Shown: piece after piece, positions 25,574 to 34,459 of the stretch
How the letters are laid out: each line of letters begins with the position of its first letter
How positions within the stretch are numbered: the stretch's first letter is position 1
Source of the DNA: Tissierella creatinophila DSM 6911
GTDB taxonomy: Bacteria > Bacillota > Clostridia > Tissierellales > Tissierellaceae
Assembly: GCF_001940565.1 (NCBI RefSeq)
Contig: NZ_LTDM01000001.1
Location: 40,120 to 104,119 of the forward strand
Length of the DNA stretch: 64,000 nucleotides
Direction: 5' to 3'
Position numbers and translations under genes: made by a program
Notes under the pieces: model-generated
Database searches by the model: none
Told to the model about the DNA's origin: nothing
What the model saw: only the letters and a program-made list of their open reading frames with translations

Positions 25574-27271
25574 ATGCTAGTAGAATTAAATATTAGAAAT
25601 TTTGCTATAATTAAAGATTTAAGAGTACAGTTTACTAGAGGATTAAATCTTCTAACTGGAGAAACGGGTTCTGGAAAATCTATAATAATTGAAGCTTTAG
25701 GGATTATATTAGGAGGTAGAGGTACTAAAGAACTAATAAGAACAGGTGAAGAAAAATCATTTCTTCAAGCTGTCTTTTTAGTTGAACATTTAGATAAAAT
25801 GAAATCACTTTTAGATAAACATGGTATAGAGATAGAAGAAAATAGACTTTTAATAATCTCTAGGGAAATTTCACTTCATTATCCTAGTATGTCTAGGATT
25901 AATGGAAGAACTGTAACATTATCTATATTAAATGAGATTACTTCTAATCTAGTAGATATATTCGCTCAACATGAACATCAATCTTTACTAAATATAGTAA
26001 ATCATAAAACATTAATTGATTCATTTGGGGATAAAGATTTTAAAGATTTAAAGCTTGGGATTAAGATAAAACATATAGAATATACAAAAGAAAAAAAAGC
26101 TTTATCTCAAATGAACTTAGATTCGAGTCAGAGGGAGAGAGAAATAGATTTACTAAGATATCAAATAGAAGAGATAGAAAACTCTAACTTAGATAATGAA
26201 GATGAAGTAGAACTAGAAAACGAATTTAATAAGATATCTAATATTAAGTCTATTAAAAGTTCTATAGAAGAAATACTTGAAGAATTTAATAGTGATAATT
26301 ATGAAAAAATCTCAGTTTTAAAATCAATTAACAGAAGTGTCGGTATATTAAATAATATTTTAAAATATGATAGTAATTTAAAAGAATTTTTTGATAGATT
26401 AGAAGATATAAACTTTGAACTTAGAGATATCAGTGATGAACTAAATCATTACTCTGAAAACATGGATATAAATGAAGAAAAGCTTTATGATTTAAATGAA
26501 AAAATAGATATACTAAATAGATTAAAGAAAAAATATGGTAATACTATAGAAGAGATACTAAAATATAAAGAAAATGCTTCAAATAAACTGGAAAAACTTT
26601 TAAACTATGAATATGAAATTGAAAATCATAAGACTATGGTAAGGAAATATGAAAAAGAGTTAAATGATTTATCCTTGGAGCTTAGTAATAAAAGGAAGAT
26701 TATAGCAAAAGAATTAGAAAAAAGAATTTCTTATGAATTAAAAGATTTGAATATGGGTAATATTACTTTTAAAGTTAATTTCTCTAAGAACTCTATTTTA
26801 TTAAGTGATGGATTTGATATAATAGAATTCCTTATATCGACAAATATAGGTGAAGATTTGAAATCTATGTCCAAAATAGTTTCAGGTGGAGAAATGTCAA
26901 GAATAATGCTTGGATTTAAAAGTATATTAGCAGATTATGATGGAATTCCAACTCTTATATTCGATGAAATAGATACAGGAATAAGTGGTAGAACAGCTCA
27001 AGTAGTTGGAGAAAAAATATATGATATATCCAAGAAGAGGCAAGTTATATCAATTTCTCATCTTCCACAGATAGCTGCTTTAGCAGATAGTCATTATGTT
27101 ATATCTAAACGTTTAAATAAAGATAAAAAAATAAACACAAATATAGTAAGGTTAACTGATGAAGAGAGAGTTATTGAACTTGGAAGACTTCTTGGAGGTG
27201 TAGATGTTACAGACACTACACTAAAACATGCTAGAGAGATGTTAGATATGACTAAAAAAATCAAAAAATAA
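25574..27271 (+). CDS. recN: DNA repair protein RecN
   Basis: SMC-like ATPase acting early in double-strand break repair. The 565-residue protein has Walker A GETGSGKS at residues 29-36, long coiled coils (about 160-370), the ABC signature VSGGEMSRIMLGFKSI and Walker B TLIFDEIDTGISGRTAQVVG, ending with ISHLPQIAALADSHYVISK. ATG behind GGAGGAGATAAG. It is followed by a strong terminator and by spoIVB-spo0A, as in Bacillus; argR and nadK, often between tlyA and recN, are missing. Confidence 0.96.
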   Translation: MLVELNIRNFAIIKDLRVQFTRGLNLLTGETGSGKSIIIEALGIILGGRGTKELIRTGEEKSFLQAVFLVEHLDKMKSLLDKHGIEIEENRLLIISREISLHYPSMSRINGRTVTLSILNEITSNLVDIFAQHEHQSLLNIVNHKTLIDSFGDKDFKDLKLGIKIKHIEYTKEKKALSQMNLDSSQREREIDLLRYQIEEIENSNLDNEDEVELENEFNKISNIKSIKSSIEEILEEFNSDNYEKISVLKSINRSVGILNNILKYDSNLKEFFDRLEDINFELRDISDELNHYSENMDINEEKLYDLNEKIDILNRLKKKYGNTIEEILKYKENASNKLEKLLNYEYEIENHKTMVRKYEKELNDLSLELSNKRKIIAKELEKRISYELKDLNMGNITFKVNFSKNSILLSDGFDIIEFLISTNIGEDLKSMSKIVSGGEMSRIMLGFKSILADYDGIPTLIFDEIDTGISGRTAQVVGEKIYDISKKRQVISISHLPQIAALADSHYVISKRLNKDKKINTNIVRLTDEERVIELGRLLGGVDVTDTTLKHAREMLDMTKKIKK

Positions 27272-27285
27272 TTAAATTTAATTTT

Positions 27286-27325
27286 AAAAAGCATAATAGA
27301 CTTTTAAAAGTCTATTATGCTTTTT
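27286..27325 (+). terminator. Intrinsic terminator of the nusB-recN operon
   Basis: Perfect 20-bp inverted repeat with no spacer (27286-27305 and 27306-27325), A-run on the left and T7 on the right. Confidence 0.92.
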
Positions 27326-27370
27326 TTATGTTTTTATGTATTATATAGAAGTTTTACAAAATATTAATCA

Positions 27371-27399
27371 GTATAAAAAGACAGAAAAAGGCTAAATTA
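27371..27399 (+). promoter_or_regulatory. Possible forespore promoter of spoIVB
   Basis: GTATA (27371-27375) with GCTAAATTA beginning 15 nt later at 27391. The -35 fits the sigma-F/G pattern; the -10 is weak. In Bacillus spoIVB is a forespore (sigma-G) gene. Confidence 0.3.
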
Positions 27400-27459
27400 T
27401 CAGTAGAAACTAATTATTTTTATGGAGGTGAGTTATAAAAATATAAGGAGAGTGATATA

Positions 27460-28734
27460 TTGGATAGATTAGATGGAAATAAAAAGAATATTATTTTCCC
27501 ATTAATTTTATTTATAATTTTAATGGTTTTTTTATCGCTCAATCAAATACTTTTTTATCCTTCGAATTTTAAATTGATTAAAGGTGAAAATAAAACAATT
27601 AGTGCATCTTTTCCATTTTCAATTGAAATAAATAACAATGAGGAAATTGTTAAACCTATATTTAATGAACAGACCAGTTCTTTAAAACAATCTTATAATT
27701 TAAATGCTGTTTCAATAGGAAAAACTAATGTTCAGTTAAAATTATTAGGTTTAATACCAGTTAAAAATTATGATATAGATGTGGTAGATAGACCGAGACT
27801 TGTTCCCGGAGGAGATGCTATTGGAGTTAGCTTAAATACAAAGGGAGTATTAGTTGTAGCTATTACAGATGTAATAGATACAGATGGTAAGAGAACAAGT
27901 CCTGCCAAAGATGCTGGAATAAAAATAGGAGATAGCATAATAAAAATAAATGATGAAAAAATAATTTCCTCTGAACAAGTTGTAAATATCTTGAACAATG
28001 AAACCAAAAAAGTAAATATAACAATTTCCAGAAATAATGCCGAATTTAAAACAACTGCAGTACCAATTAAGGCTCTTCAAGATAATTCTTATAGATTAGG
28101 AATTTGGGTGAGAGATAAAACTACTGGTATAGGTACTTTATCTTATTACAACTATGATAATCAAAGTTTTGGAGCTTTAGGTCATGGTATAACTGATGTG
28201 GATACCGGTAAATTATTAACTGTAGAAAATGGTTTAATAATGCAGGCTAAAGTAGCTGGAATACAACAAGGAAAGCAAGGTAAACCCGGAGAAATAAAAG
28301 GTGTTTTTTATAAAACAGATGATGTATTAGGTAATATAAAGATAAATAACGAGTTGGGGATTTATGGAAATATGAAAAAAAGCACTAAAAAACAAATTGA
28401 AGGAAAACCTATACCAATTGCATTTAAAGAAGAAGTAAAAGAAGGAAAAGCTCATATATTGACAACTTTGGATGATAATAAAATAAAAAAATATGATATA
28501 GAAATAGTAAAAGCCGAGTCTCAAAATAAAGAAAATCAAAAAAGTATGATTATAAAAATTACAGATCCTGTTTTATTAAATAAAACGGGTGGAATCGTTC
28601 AAGGAATGAGTGGTAGCCCTATAATACAAAACAATAAAATAGTAGGTGCAGTTACACATGTTTTTGTAAATAATCCTAAAAAAGGTTATGGTTTATATAT
28701 AGAATGGATGTTAAAACAAGAAGATAAGCTTTAA
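27460..28734 (+). CDS. spoIVB: SpoIVB signalling protease
   Basis: Serine peptidase (S55) secreted by the forespore that triggers pro-sigma-K processing. An N-terminal membrane anchor (residues about 8-27) is followed by a PDZ domain (about 110-200, AKDAGIKIGDSIIKINDEKIISSEQVVNIL) and the S55 domain. ALGHGITD places the catalytic His at H242, and GGIVQGMSGSPIIQNNKIVGAVTHVFVNNPKKGYGLYIEWML holds the serine in the SGS at residues 384-386. TTG 27460 follows AAGGAGAG. Length 424 matches the family. sigK, its pathway endpoint, is also in this window. Confidence 0.95.
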   Translation: MDRLDGNKKNIIFPLILFIILMVFLSLNQILFYPSNFKLIKGENKTISASFPFSIEINNNEEIVKPIFNEQTSSLKQSYNLNAVSIGKTNVQLKLLGLIPVKNYDIDVVDRPRLVPGGDAIGVSLNTKGVLVVAITDVIDTDGKRTSPAKDAGIKIGDSIIKINDEKIISSEQVVNILNNETKKVNITISRNNAEFKTTAVPIKALQDNSYRLGIWVRDKTTGIGTLSYYNYDNQSFGALGHGITDVDTGKLLTVENGLIMQAKVAGIQQGKQGKPGEIKGVFYKTDDVLGNIKINNELGIYGNMKKSTKKQIEGKPIPIAFKEEVKEGKAHILTTLDDNKIKKYDIEIVKAESQNKENQKSMIIKITDPVLLNKTGGIVQGMSGSPIIQNNKIVGAVTHVFVNNPKKGYGLYIEWMLKQEDKL

Positions 28735-28754
28735 GCTTATCTTCTTGTTTTAAA
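28713..28754 (+). terminator. Intrinsic terminator overlapping the end of spoIVB
   Basis: An 18-bp perfect stem (28713-28730 with 28734-28751) around a 3-nt loop, then T-rich. The 5' arm includes the last codons of spoIVB. Confidence 0.9.
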
Positions 28755-28780
28755 TTTATTTAAAAAAATCATAAATAAAA

Positions 28781-28830
28781 GAAGGAATTTCAAGTTTAAT
28801 GTAGAATTACTAATAAAGAAGTATAAATTT
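28781..28830 (+). promoter_or_regulatory. Sigma-H-type promoter block of spo0A
   Basis: GAAGGAATTT (28781-28790) and ATGTAGAATTA (from 28799) fit a sigma-H promoter, as known for the spo0A sporulation promoter in Bacillus. The block continues with AAGAAGTATAAAT. It is near-identical to 4591-4640 before pilB. TGTAGAA may also be a one-mismatch Spo0A box. Confidence 0.65.
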
Positions 28831-28846
28831 CAGGGGGAGATATATA

Positions 28847-29653
28847 ATGAAAAAAGTTAAAGTAGCAATAGCCGATGATAATAGGGAGTTTTGTCAAATA
28901 ATATCTAGAGTTGTTACAAATGCAGAAGATTTTGAGGTAGTTGGAACTGCAAAAAATGGCATAGAGGCTCTTAGCATAGTTGAAGAAACAAGGCCTGATA
29001 TCTTAATATTAGACATAATAATGCCACATTTAGATGGATTAGGAGTATTAGAGAAGTTAAATGAAAATTATACAGATTATTTTCCTAAAGTAGTTATTTT
29101 ATCTGCAGTAGGCCAAGATTCTATAACTCAGAGAGCTATGGAATTAGGGGCTTCATATTATATTATAAAGCCTTTTGATTTTAATATGTTTATTGATAGG
29201 CTAAAACAAATAAATAATATGAATCCAAGTAGAGCTCCTAAAAACCAAAATATAGAACTCTCAGAAGAAGACTCCTTGATCAAACAAGAGAAAGGATTGG
29301 AAACTAAAATAACTAAAGTAATTCAAGAGATAGGTGTACCTGCACATATTAAAGGATATTTATATTTAAGAGAAGCTATTCATATTGTTATAAATGATAT
29401 GGATTATTTAGGAGCTATCACAAAAGAATTATATCCTGCCGTAGCATTAAAGTATAATACAACGACTAGTAGAGTAGAAAGGGCAATTCGTCATGCAATA
29501 GAAGTTGCATGGAATAGAGGAGATTTAGAGACTTTAGAGAGGATATTTGGATATACTATAAATACTAATAAAGGCAAACCAACTAATAGTGAGTTTATAG
29601 CTTTAATAGCTGATAAGCTAAGACTTGAAATGGAGGCATCACCAAGTATATAG
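28847..29653 (+). CDS. spo0A: Sporulation master regulator Spo0A
   Basis: Response regulator that commits cells to sporulation when phosphorylated. Receiver domain: acidic pair D10/D11, phospho-acceptor D56 in [14 protein letters not shown], and conserved Lys in YYIIKPFD. A linker of about 35 residues leads to the Spo0A DNA-binding domain, with [19 protein letters not shown] almost invariant. Length 268. ATG behind AGGGGGAGATAT. Own sigma-H-like promoter after the spoIVB terminator. Confidence 0.98.
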   Translation: MKKVKVAIADDNREFCQIISRVVTNAEDFEVVGTAKNGIEALSIVEETRPDILILDIIMPHLDGLGVLEKLNENYTDYFPKVVILSAVGQDSITQRAMELGASYYIIKPFDFNMFIDRLKQINNMNPSRAPKNQNIELSEEDSLIKQEKGLETKITKVIQEIGVPAHIKGYLYLREAIHIVINDMDYLGAITKELYPAVALKYNTTTSRVERAIRHAIEVAWNRGDLETLERIFGYTINTNKGKPTNSEFIALIADKLRLEMEASPSI

Positions 29654-29695
29654 ATTAAACCATATTTGAAATAGATTTTCTCTTTTTTATTTATA

Positions 29696-29704
29696 TGATA
29701 TAAT
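29696..29704 (+). promoter_or_regulatory. Extended -10 promoter of nudF
   Basis: TGATATAAT (extended -10, TGN-TATAAT) lies 58 nt before nudF. The -35 at 17 nt is poor, as is common with extended -10 elements. Confidence 0.5.
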
Positions 29705-29761
29705 GAAGTTTATAGTATTTACATTATAAATTAATAAATAAACTATGGAGGTATTTAATTA

Positions 29762-30301
29762 ATGCTTTATGAAGAAAAAACTATGAAATCTGATAAAGTG
29801 TATGAAGGTAAGATTTTAAATTTAAAAGTTGATACAGTAGAGATGCCTGATAAGAAATACTCTAAAAGAGAAATTATAGAACATCCTGGAGGAGTAGCAA
29901 TAGTAGCTATAACTTCTGAAGGTTCTATGGTTTTAGTAAAGCAATATAGAAAACCTGTAGAAAGCTTTTTAGTTGAAATTCCTGCAGGGAAATTAGAATT
30001 AAATGAAGAACCTAGAGAAACAGCAATTAGAGAATTAAAAGAAGAAACAGGCTTAGAATCTGATAAACTTACTTATATATCTGAATTCTATACTTCTCCA
30101 GGTTATTCTGATGAAAAAATACACCTATTTCTTGCAGAGGATTTAAGAAAAGTTGAATATATAGCTGAACCAGGTGAGTTTTTAGAGATAATAGAATTAC
30201 CAATTGATGAATTAACTAAGATGGTAAAAAGAGGAGAAATAGTAGATAGTAAAACCATTATTGGAATATTTATAGCGCAAAAATTAATAGAGGGAAGATA
30301 A
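29762..30301 (+). CDS. nudF: ADP-ribose pyrophosphatase (Nudix hydrolase)
   Basis: Hydrolyses ADP-ribose to AMP and ribose 5-phosphate. The complete Nudix box G-x5-E-x7-REUxEExGU is read as GKLELNEEPRETAIRELKEETGLE, followed by TSPGYSDEKIHLFLAEDL, typical of the NudF subgroup. N-terminal VDTVEMPDKKYSKREIIEHPGGVAIVAI also matches. Length 179. It precedes spoIIM, as in Bacillus, with no terminator between them. Confidence 0.92.
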   Translation: MLYEEKTMKSDKVYEGKILNLKVDTVEMPDKKYSKREIIEHPGGVAIVAITSEGSMVLVKQYRKPVESFLVEIPAGKLELNEEPRETAIRELKEETGLESDKLTYISEFYTSPGYSDEKIHLFLAEDLRKVEYIAEPGEFLEIIELPIDELTKMVKRGEIVDSKTIIGIFIAQKLIEGR

Positions 30302-30303
30302 GA

Positions 30304-30333
30304 GTAATAAAATCCATTATTTTCTCATACAAT
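30304..30333 (+). promoter_or_regulatory. Sigma-E promoter of spoIIM
   Basis: GTAATAA (30304-30310), 15 nt, CATACAAT (30326-30333), a consensus sigma-E -10. Transcription would begin near 30340, inside the loop of the adjacent hairpin. Confidence 0.65.
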
Positions 30334-30357
30334 GCCTAAAAGAGCTTGTATGAGAAA
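30321..30357 (+). promoter_or_regulatory. Stem-loop next to and overlapping the spoIIM Shine-Dalgarno
   Basis: TTTCTCATACAA (30321-30332) pairs over 12 bp with TTGTATGAGAAA (30346-30357) around a 13-nt loop. The 3' arm covers the start of the SD AAAGGGG (30355-30361). No T run follows. The 5' arm contains the sigma-E -10. Confidence 0.65.
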
Positions 30358-30369
30358 GGGGATATTAAA

Positions 30370-30999
30370 TTGCTATATAGAAGATTGTTAAAACTTCTAA
30401 AAAAACATTTCCAAAACCATTTTATGCTTTATTTTATATTGTTTTGTACTTTTGTATTAGGAAATATATGTGGATCAATTTTTTTAAAGAAAATAAGCTA
30501 TGATACAAAGATGTCAATATTTACATTTTTTCATCCTTTTTTAAGGAATATAGATATATATACTAAATCTATGACTTTTAGAAACTTATTTTTATATAAT
30601 TTATTTATATTATTATCTATGATATTCTTAGGTTTATTCAATTTAGGCTATATATTTATTCCTATTATAATTACTTTTATAGGAGCTTCAGTAGGTTTTA
30701 GAGTAGGATTTTTAGTTAGCTATTTCAAACTTAAGGGTCTGTGGATAGCTCTTGTAGGAATTTATCCTCAATATTTATTTTTTATCATATCATTTTTAGG
30801 TATAGGGTCGTTATCTATGTCTTTATCACAAAACCCTTTTAAATCCTTAAATAATACTAGAATTACAAAAAATATATTTACCAATAGAGAATATTCTCTA
30901 TTATTTTGCTTTTTCTTAATCTTTTCTTTTTTAGGAATAATTACTGAGATTTCTTGTTCACCTATATTGAAACTTATTTTAAAAGATATGATTTTATAA
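30370..30999 (+). CDS. spoIIM: Stage II sporulation protein M
   Basis: Membrane component of the SpoIIDMP peptidoglycan-remodelling complex that drives engulfment. The 209-residue protein has about five membrane segments and the family motifs FVLGNICGSIFL, NLFILLSMIFLGLFNLGYIFIPIIITFIGASVGFRVGFL and GIYPQYLFFIISF. An in-frame TTG at 30346 is part of a hairpin; the TTG at 30370 lies eight bases after AAAGGGG and is preferred. Follows nudF by 68 nt with its own sigma-E promoter. Confidence 0.9.
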   Translation: MLYRRLLKLLKKHFQNHFMLYFILFCTFVLGNICGSIFLKKISYDTKMSIFTFFHPFLRNIDIYTKSMTFRNLFLYNLFILLSMIFLGLFNLGYIFIPIIITFIGASVGFRVGFLVSYFKLKGLWIALVGIYPQYLFFIISFLGIGSLSMSLSQNPFKSLNNTRITKNIFTNREYSLLFCFFLIFSFLGIITEISCSPILKLILKDMIL

Positions 31000-31051
31000 T
31001 TTAAAATCTTAAAAACTATATTTAATAATATATAAAAAGGTGGGTAATACA

Positions 31052-32356
31052 ATGAGAATATACGATATTATTAAAAGAAAAAGGGATGGATTAAATTTAT
31101 CTCCAGATGAAATAGATTATTTTGTAAAGGAATATACTCATGGAAGTATACCAGATTACCAGATATCATCTTTACTTATGGCAATATTTTTAAAAGAAAT
31201 GAATGATGAAGAAACACTTTTCTTGACAAAAGCGATGGTCGAATCAGGTGAAACTGTTGATTTGTCAAGTATAAAAGGATTAAAAGTAGATAAGCATTCA
31301 ACCGGTGGTGTAGGAGATAGTGTTACTTTAATATTAGGCCCTATGATAGCTGCATGTGGGGTACCATTTGTGAAGATGTCAGGGCGTGGACTTGGACATA
31401 CTGGTGGAACTTTAGATAAACTTGAATCTATAGAAGGTTTTCAAACAGATATATCTAAAGAAGAGTTTATAAATAATGCTAATGAAATAGGCATATCTAT
31501 TTGTAGCCAAACTGCAAACATCACTCCGGCAGATAAAAAACTATATGCTTTAAGAGATGTAACCGCTACGGTAGAGAATATTTCACTTATAGCTAGTAGT
31601 ATAATGAGTAAAAAGTTAGCAATAAATTCTGATGGAATTATATTAGATGTAAAAGTGGGTAACGGAGCATTTATGAAAAATTTAGATGAAGCAAAACATC
31701 TAGCTAAAACTATGGTTAATATAGGGAACAATTATGGAAGAAATACAATGGCTATTGTAACTAATATGGATCAGCCACTAGGAAATGCAATTGGAAACAA
31801 TCTTGAGGTTAAAGAAGCGATAAATACTCTAAAAGGTAATGGACCAGATGATTTATTTGAATTATGTATTATACTTGGTTCGAAACTTCTAGTTTTAGCT
31901 AAAAAAGTTAAAACTGAAAAAGAAGGAAGGGACCTTTTAAAAGAAGTTATAAATTCAGGAAAAGCTTATAATAAGTTTTTAGAATTAGTTAAATATCAAC
32001 ATGGTGATATTCGAGAAATTGAGAATCCGAATTTATTTCCAAAGGCTAAATATATAATAGCAGTAAAATCTAATAAAAAAGGATTTATAAAAGAAATAAA
32101 TGCAGAAAAAATAGGCAAATGTGCCTTAAGTCTAGGAGCAGGAAGAGAAACATTAGAGAGTAAATTAGACTTATCTGTGGGTATTATGTTAAATAAAAAG
32201 ATTGATGATGAAGTAGAGTTAGGAGAAGATTTAGCTTATATCCATACAAATGATAAACAAAAAGGTGAATTGGTTAAAAACAAGATATTAGAGATATATA
32301 AGATAGGTGAAAAAAACAAGCAAAAACAAACTTTGGTATTTTATGAGATACATTAA
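31052..32356 (+). CDS. pdp: Pyrimidine-nucleoside phosphorylase
   Basis: Phosphorolysis of uridine, thymidine and deoxyuridine in salvage. The 434-residue protein begins MRIYDIIKRKRDGLNLSPDEIDYFV and contains the phosphate/substrate motif VDKHSTGGVGDSVTLILGPMIAACGVPFVKMSGRGLGHTGGTLDKLE, then ALRDVTATVENISLIASSIMSKKLAINSDGIILDVKVGNGAFMK. ATG 31052 follows AAAAGGTGGGT; a GTG at 31040 is inside the SD. With udk at 497 it gives two pyrimidine salvage enzymes in the window. The next gene is dacF, the order known from Bacillus. Confidence 0.93.
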   Translation: MRIYDIIKRKRDGLNLSPDEIDYFVKEYTHGSIPDYQISSLLMAIFLKEMNDEETLFLTKAMVESGETVDLSSIKGLKVDKHSTGGVGDSVTLILGPMIAACGVPFVKMSGRGLGHTGGTLDKLESIEGFQTDISKEEFINNANEIGISICSQTANITPADKKLYALRDVTATVENISLIASSIMSKKLAINSDGIILDVKVGNGAFMKNLDEAKHLAKTMVNIGNNYGRNTMAIVTNMDQPLGNAIGNNLEVKEAINTLKGNGPDDLFELCIILGSKLLVLAKKVKTEKEGRDLLKEVINSGKAYNKFLELVKYQHGDIREIENPNLFPKAKYIIAVKSNKKGFIKEINAEKIGKCALSLGAGRETLESKLDLSVGIMLNKKIDDEVELGEDLAYIHTNDKQKGELVKNKILEIYKIGEKNKQKQTLVFYEIH

Positions 32357-32387
32357 TAAAATGGATTCAATATAGATTTTTAATTAA

Positions 32388-32414
32388 GCATATAAATTTG
32401 ATGTTTGGATACTA
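32388..32414 (+). promoter_or_regulatory. Forespore-type (sigma-F/G) promoter of dacF
   Basis: GCATA (32388-32392), 15 nt, GATACTA (32408-32414), close to GYATA-N15-CATAMTA. Bacillus dacF is sigma-F dependent. A small hairpin (ATACTATA 32409-32416 with TATAGTAT 32425-32432) places the -10 in its 5' arm and ends next to the SD TTGGAGG. Confidence 0.5.
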
Positions 32415-32445
32415 TAAATATAAATATAGTATTGGAGGTATTTAT

Positions 32446-33594
32446 ATGCGAAAAAGATTAATATCCTTTATATTGATAACTATTATGACAATGACTTCAA
32501 TTGCTTCTTATGCAGAAATAGATATGAAATCCAAATCTTCCTTACTTATGGATTCGAGTTCTGGGAAGATTATTTACGCTAAAAATGAACACGAAAGATT
32601 GTTTCCAGCTAGTATTACAAAAATTATGACTTTATTAATTGTAATGGAGTCAATTGAAAATGGAAAAATAACTTTACAGGACGAAGTACAAATTAGCGAA
32701 CATGCTTCAAAGATGGGAGGTACACAAGTATATTTAGATGCAGGAGAGATGCAAACAGTAGAAAATTTGATTAAAGCTACTTCTATAAGATCAGCAAATG
32801 ATGCAGCAGTTGCATTATCAGAATATATTTCTGGTTCAGAAGAAAGCTTTGTAAAAGAAATGAATAAAAGAGCTAAAACTTTAAAAATGAAAAACACTAA
32901 ATTTTCAAACAGTAGTGGATTGCCAATAAAAAATCATTATTCTACAGCATATGATATTGCTATAATGTCTAAGGAACTTTTGAAGTATGAAGGTATTTAT
33001 AAATATCTATCTACTTATATGGATGAAATAAAGGTAGGAAAATCTAAAACAAGCACTCAGTCAATGGTAAATACTAATAAACTTATTAAGACTTATGATG
33101 GAGCAAATGGCGTTAAAACAGGTTTTACAAATGAATCGCTTCATTGTATATCTGCATCGGCCAAACGAGGAGATCTTCAACTTATTGCTGTCGTTTTAGG
33201 TGGTGAAACTTCAAAATCAAGATTTGAAGAAGCTAAGAAATTATTAGATTATGGATTTTCAAATTATGAATCAATTACAATAGGAAAAAAAGGTGATTCT
33301 ATAGCTACTATACCATTAGAAAAGGGTAAAGATGAAAGTGTAGAACTTGTTTTAGAAAGAGACAGTCATATACTGTTTTCTAAGGGTGATAAAGTTAAAT
33401 TAGAAAAGTCTATAAAGGTACCTGAATATATAGTAGCTCCAGTAGAAGATAATAAGCCTATAGGAAAATTAATTATAAAAGACAAAGAAAAAGTTATAGA
33501 TGAAATAAATTTAATTGCAGTAGATGACATCGAGAAAGGAAATTTTGTTAATATGTTTAAAAAAGTATCTACAAACTTTCTATTTAACAATTAA
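32446..33594 (+). CDS. dacF: D-alanyl-D-alanine carboxypeptidase DacF (S11)
   Basis: Secreted membrane-associated DD-carboxypeptidase that trims peptidoglycan stem peptides, with a role in the spore cortex in Bacillus. A signal peptide (residues 1-23, ending SYA) is followed by the S11 domain: S56-I-T-K59, S116-A-N118 and K224-T-G226. After about residue 280 comes the PBP5-type C-terminal beta domain. ATG 32446 sits behind TTGGAGGTA; the reading frame upstream has no ribosome site. Length 382. It resembles the second S11 gene at 35068, pointing to duplication with different timing. Confidence 0.92.
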   Translation: MRKRLISFILITIMTMTSIASYAEIDMKSKSSLLMDSSSGKIIYAKNEHERLFPASITKIMTLLIVMESIENGKITLQDEVQISEHASKMGGTQVYLDAGEMQTVENLIKATSIRSANDAAVALSEYISGSEESFVKEMNKRAKTLKMKNTKFSNSSGLPIKNHYSTAYDIAIMSKELLKYEGIYKYLSTYMDEIKVGKSKTSTQSMVNTNKLIKTYDGANGVKTGFTNESLHCISASAKRGDLQLIAVVLGGETSKSRFEEAKKLLDYGFSNYESITIGKKGDSIATIPLEKGKDESVELVLERDSHILFSKGDKVKLEKSIKVPEYIVAPVEDNKPIGKLIIKDKEKVIDEINLIAVDDIEKGNFVNMFKKVSTNFLFNN

Positions 33595-33641
33595 ATATTA
33601 TGATCTCAGTTTTGTTAAAAAACTGAGATCATAATATTTTT
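33594..33641 (+). terminator. Intrinsic terminator of dacF
   Basis: A 20-bp perfect stem (33594-33613 with 33619-33638) has a 5-nt loop and a T-rich tail; its 5' edge overlaps the dacF stop codon. Confidence 0.92.
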
Positions 33642-33701
33642 CATAAAAAATAGAAATAAAAATAGATTTATATATTTTACATAATAAAATTGGAGAAAAC
33701 T

Positions 33702-34457
33702 ATGGATTACAAAAGTACGGATTATAAAATTACACTTGAATCATTTGAAGGACCTCTAGATTTATTGCTAAATCTTATTAGTAAAACTAAAATTGACATA
33801 TATGATATACCTATCCATATAATTACTCAACAATATATAGGATACATATATTATATGGAAGAATTAAACCTAGAAATAGCTAGTGATTTTTTGGTTATGG
33901 CTTCAACATTATTAGAAATTAAATCTAAAATGCTCTTACCAAAAGAAAAAGTAGTGTTTGATGGGGAAGAATTTGAAATGGATCCTAGAGAAGAGCTTGT
34001 GATGAGGATATTAGAATATAAAAAGTTTAAAGAAGCCGCTGATAAACTAAAAGACTTTGAAAAAGAGAAGTCTAAAACCTACTATAAGCTTAAAGAAGAT
34101 TTATCTATTTATGAAAATGAATCTATAGATTTTAATGAATTTGATTTAGAACTTTTAGTAAAGTCTCTAAACCAAATTCTAACTAAAAGAGGAATAAAAG
34201 AAAATAAATTAACAGTGGAAGAAATAAAGAGAGAAGAATATACAATTTCTCAATGTATAGATAATATTTTTAAAAAACTTGAAAAACTAAATAAATTTAG
34301 CTTTTATGACTTAATAGGTGAAGAGGCAAATAAAAATGAAGTTATAGCATATTTCTTATCATTATTAGAATTAATAAAAACAAAAAATATAATCGTAAAG
34401 CAAGAAGGTGCCTTTTCCAACTTAATAATAGAAAAGGTTATTATAGAGGAGAATTAA
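33702..34457 (+). CDS. scpA: Segregation and condensation protein A
   Basis: Kleisin that bridges SMC heads in bacterial condensin. It begins YKITLESFEGPLDLLLNLISKTKIDIYDIPIHIITQQYIGYI, the kleisin N-terminus, with ASTLLEIKSKMLLP; the C-terminal winged helix ends in ELIKTKNIIVKQEGAFSNLIIEKV. ATG 33702 follows TTGGAGAAA; an in-frame TTG at 33690 is inside that SD. Length 251. scpB follows at 2 nt. Confidence 0.95.
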   Translation: MDYKSTDYKITLESFEGPLDLLLNLISKTKIDIYDIPIHIITQQYIGYIYYMEELNLEIASDFLVMASTLLEIKSKMLLPKEKVVFDGEEFEMDPREELVMRILEYKKFKEAADKLKDFEKEKSKTYYKLKEDLSIYENESIDFNEFDLELLVKSLNQILTKRGIKENKLTVEEIKREEYTISQCIDNIFKKLEKLNKFSFYDLIGEEANKNEVIAYFLSLLELIKTKNIIVKQEGAFSNLIIEKVIIEEN

Positions 34458-34459
34458 CA

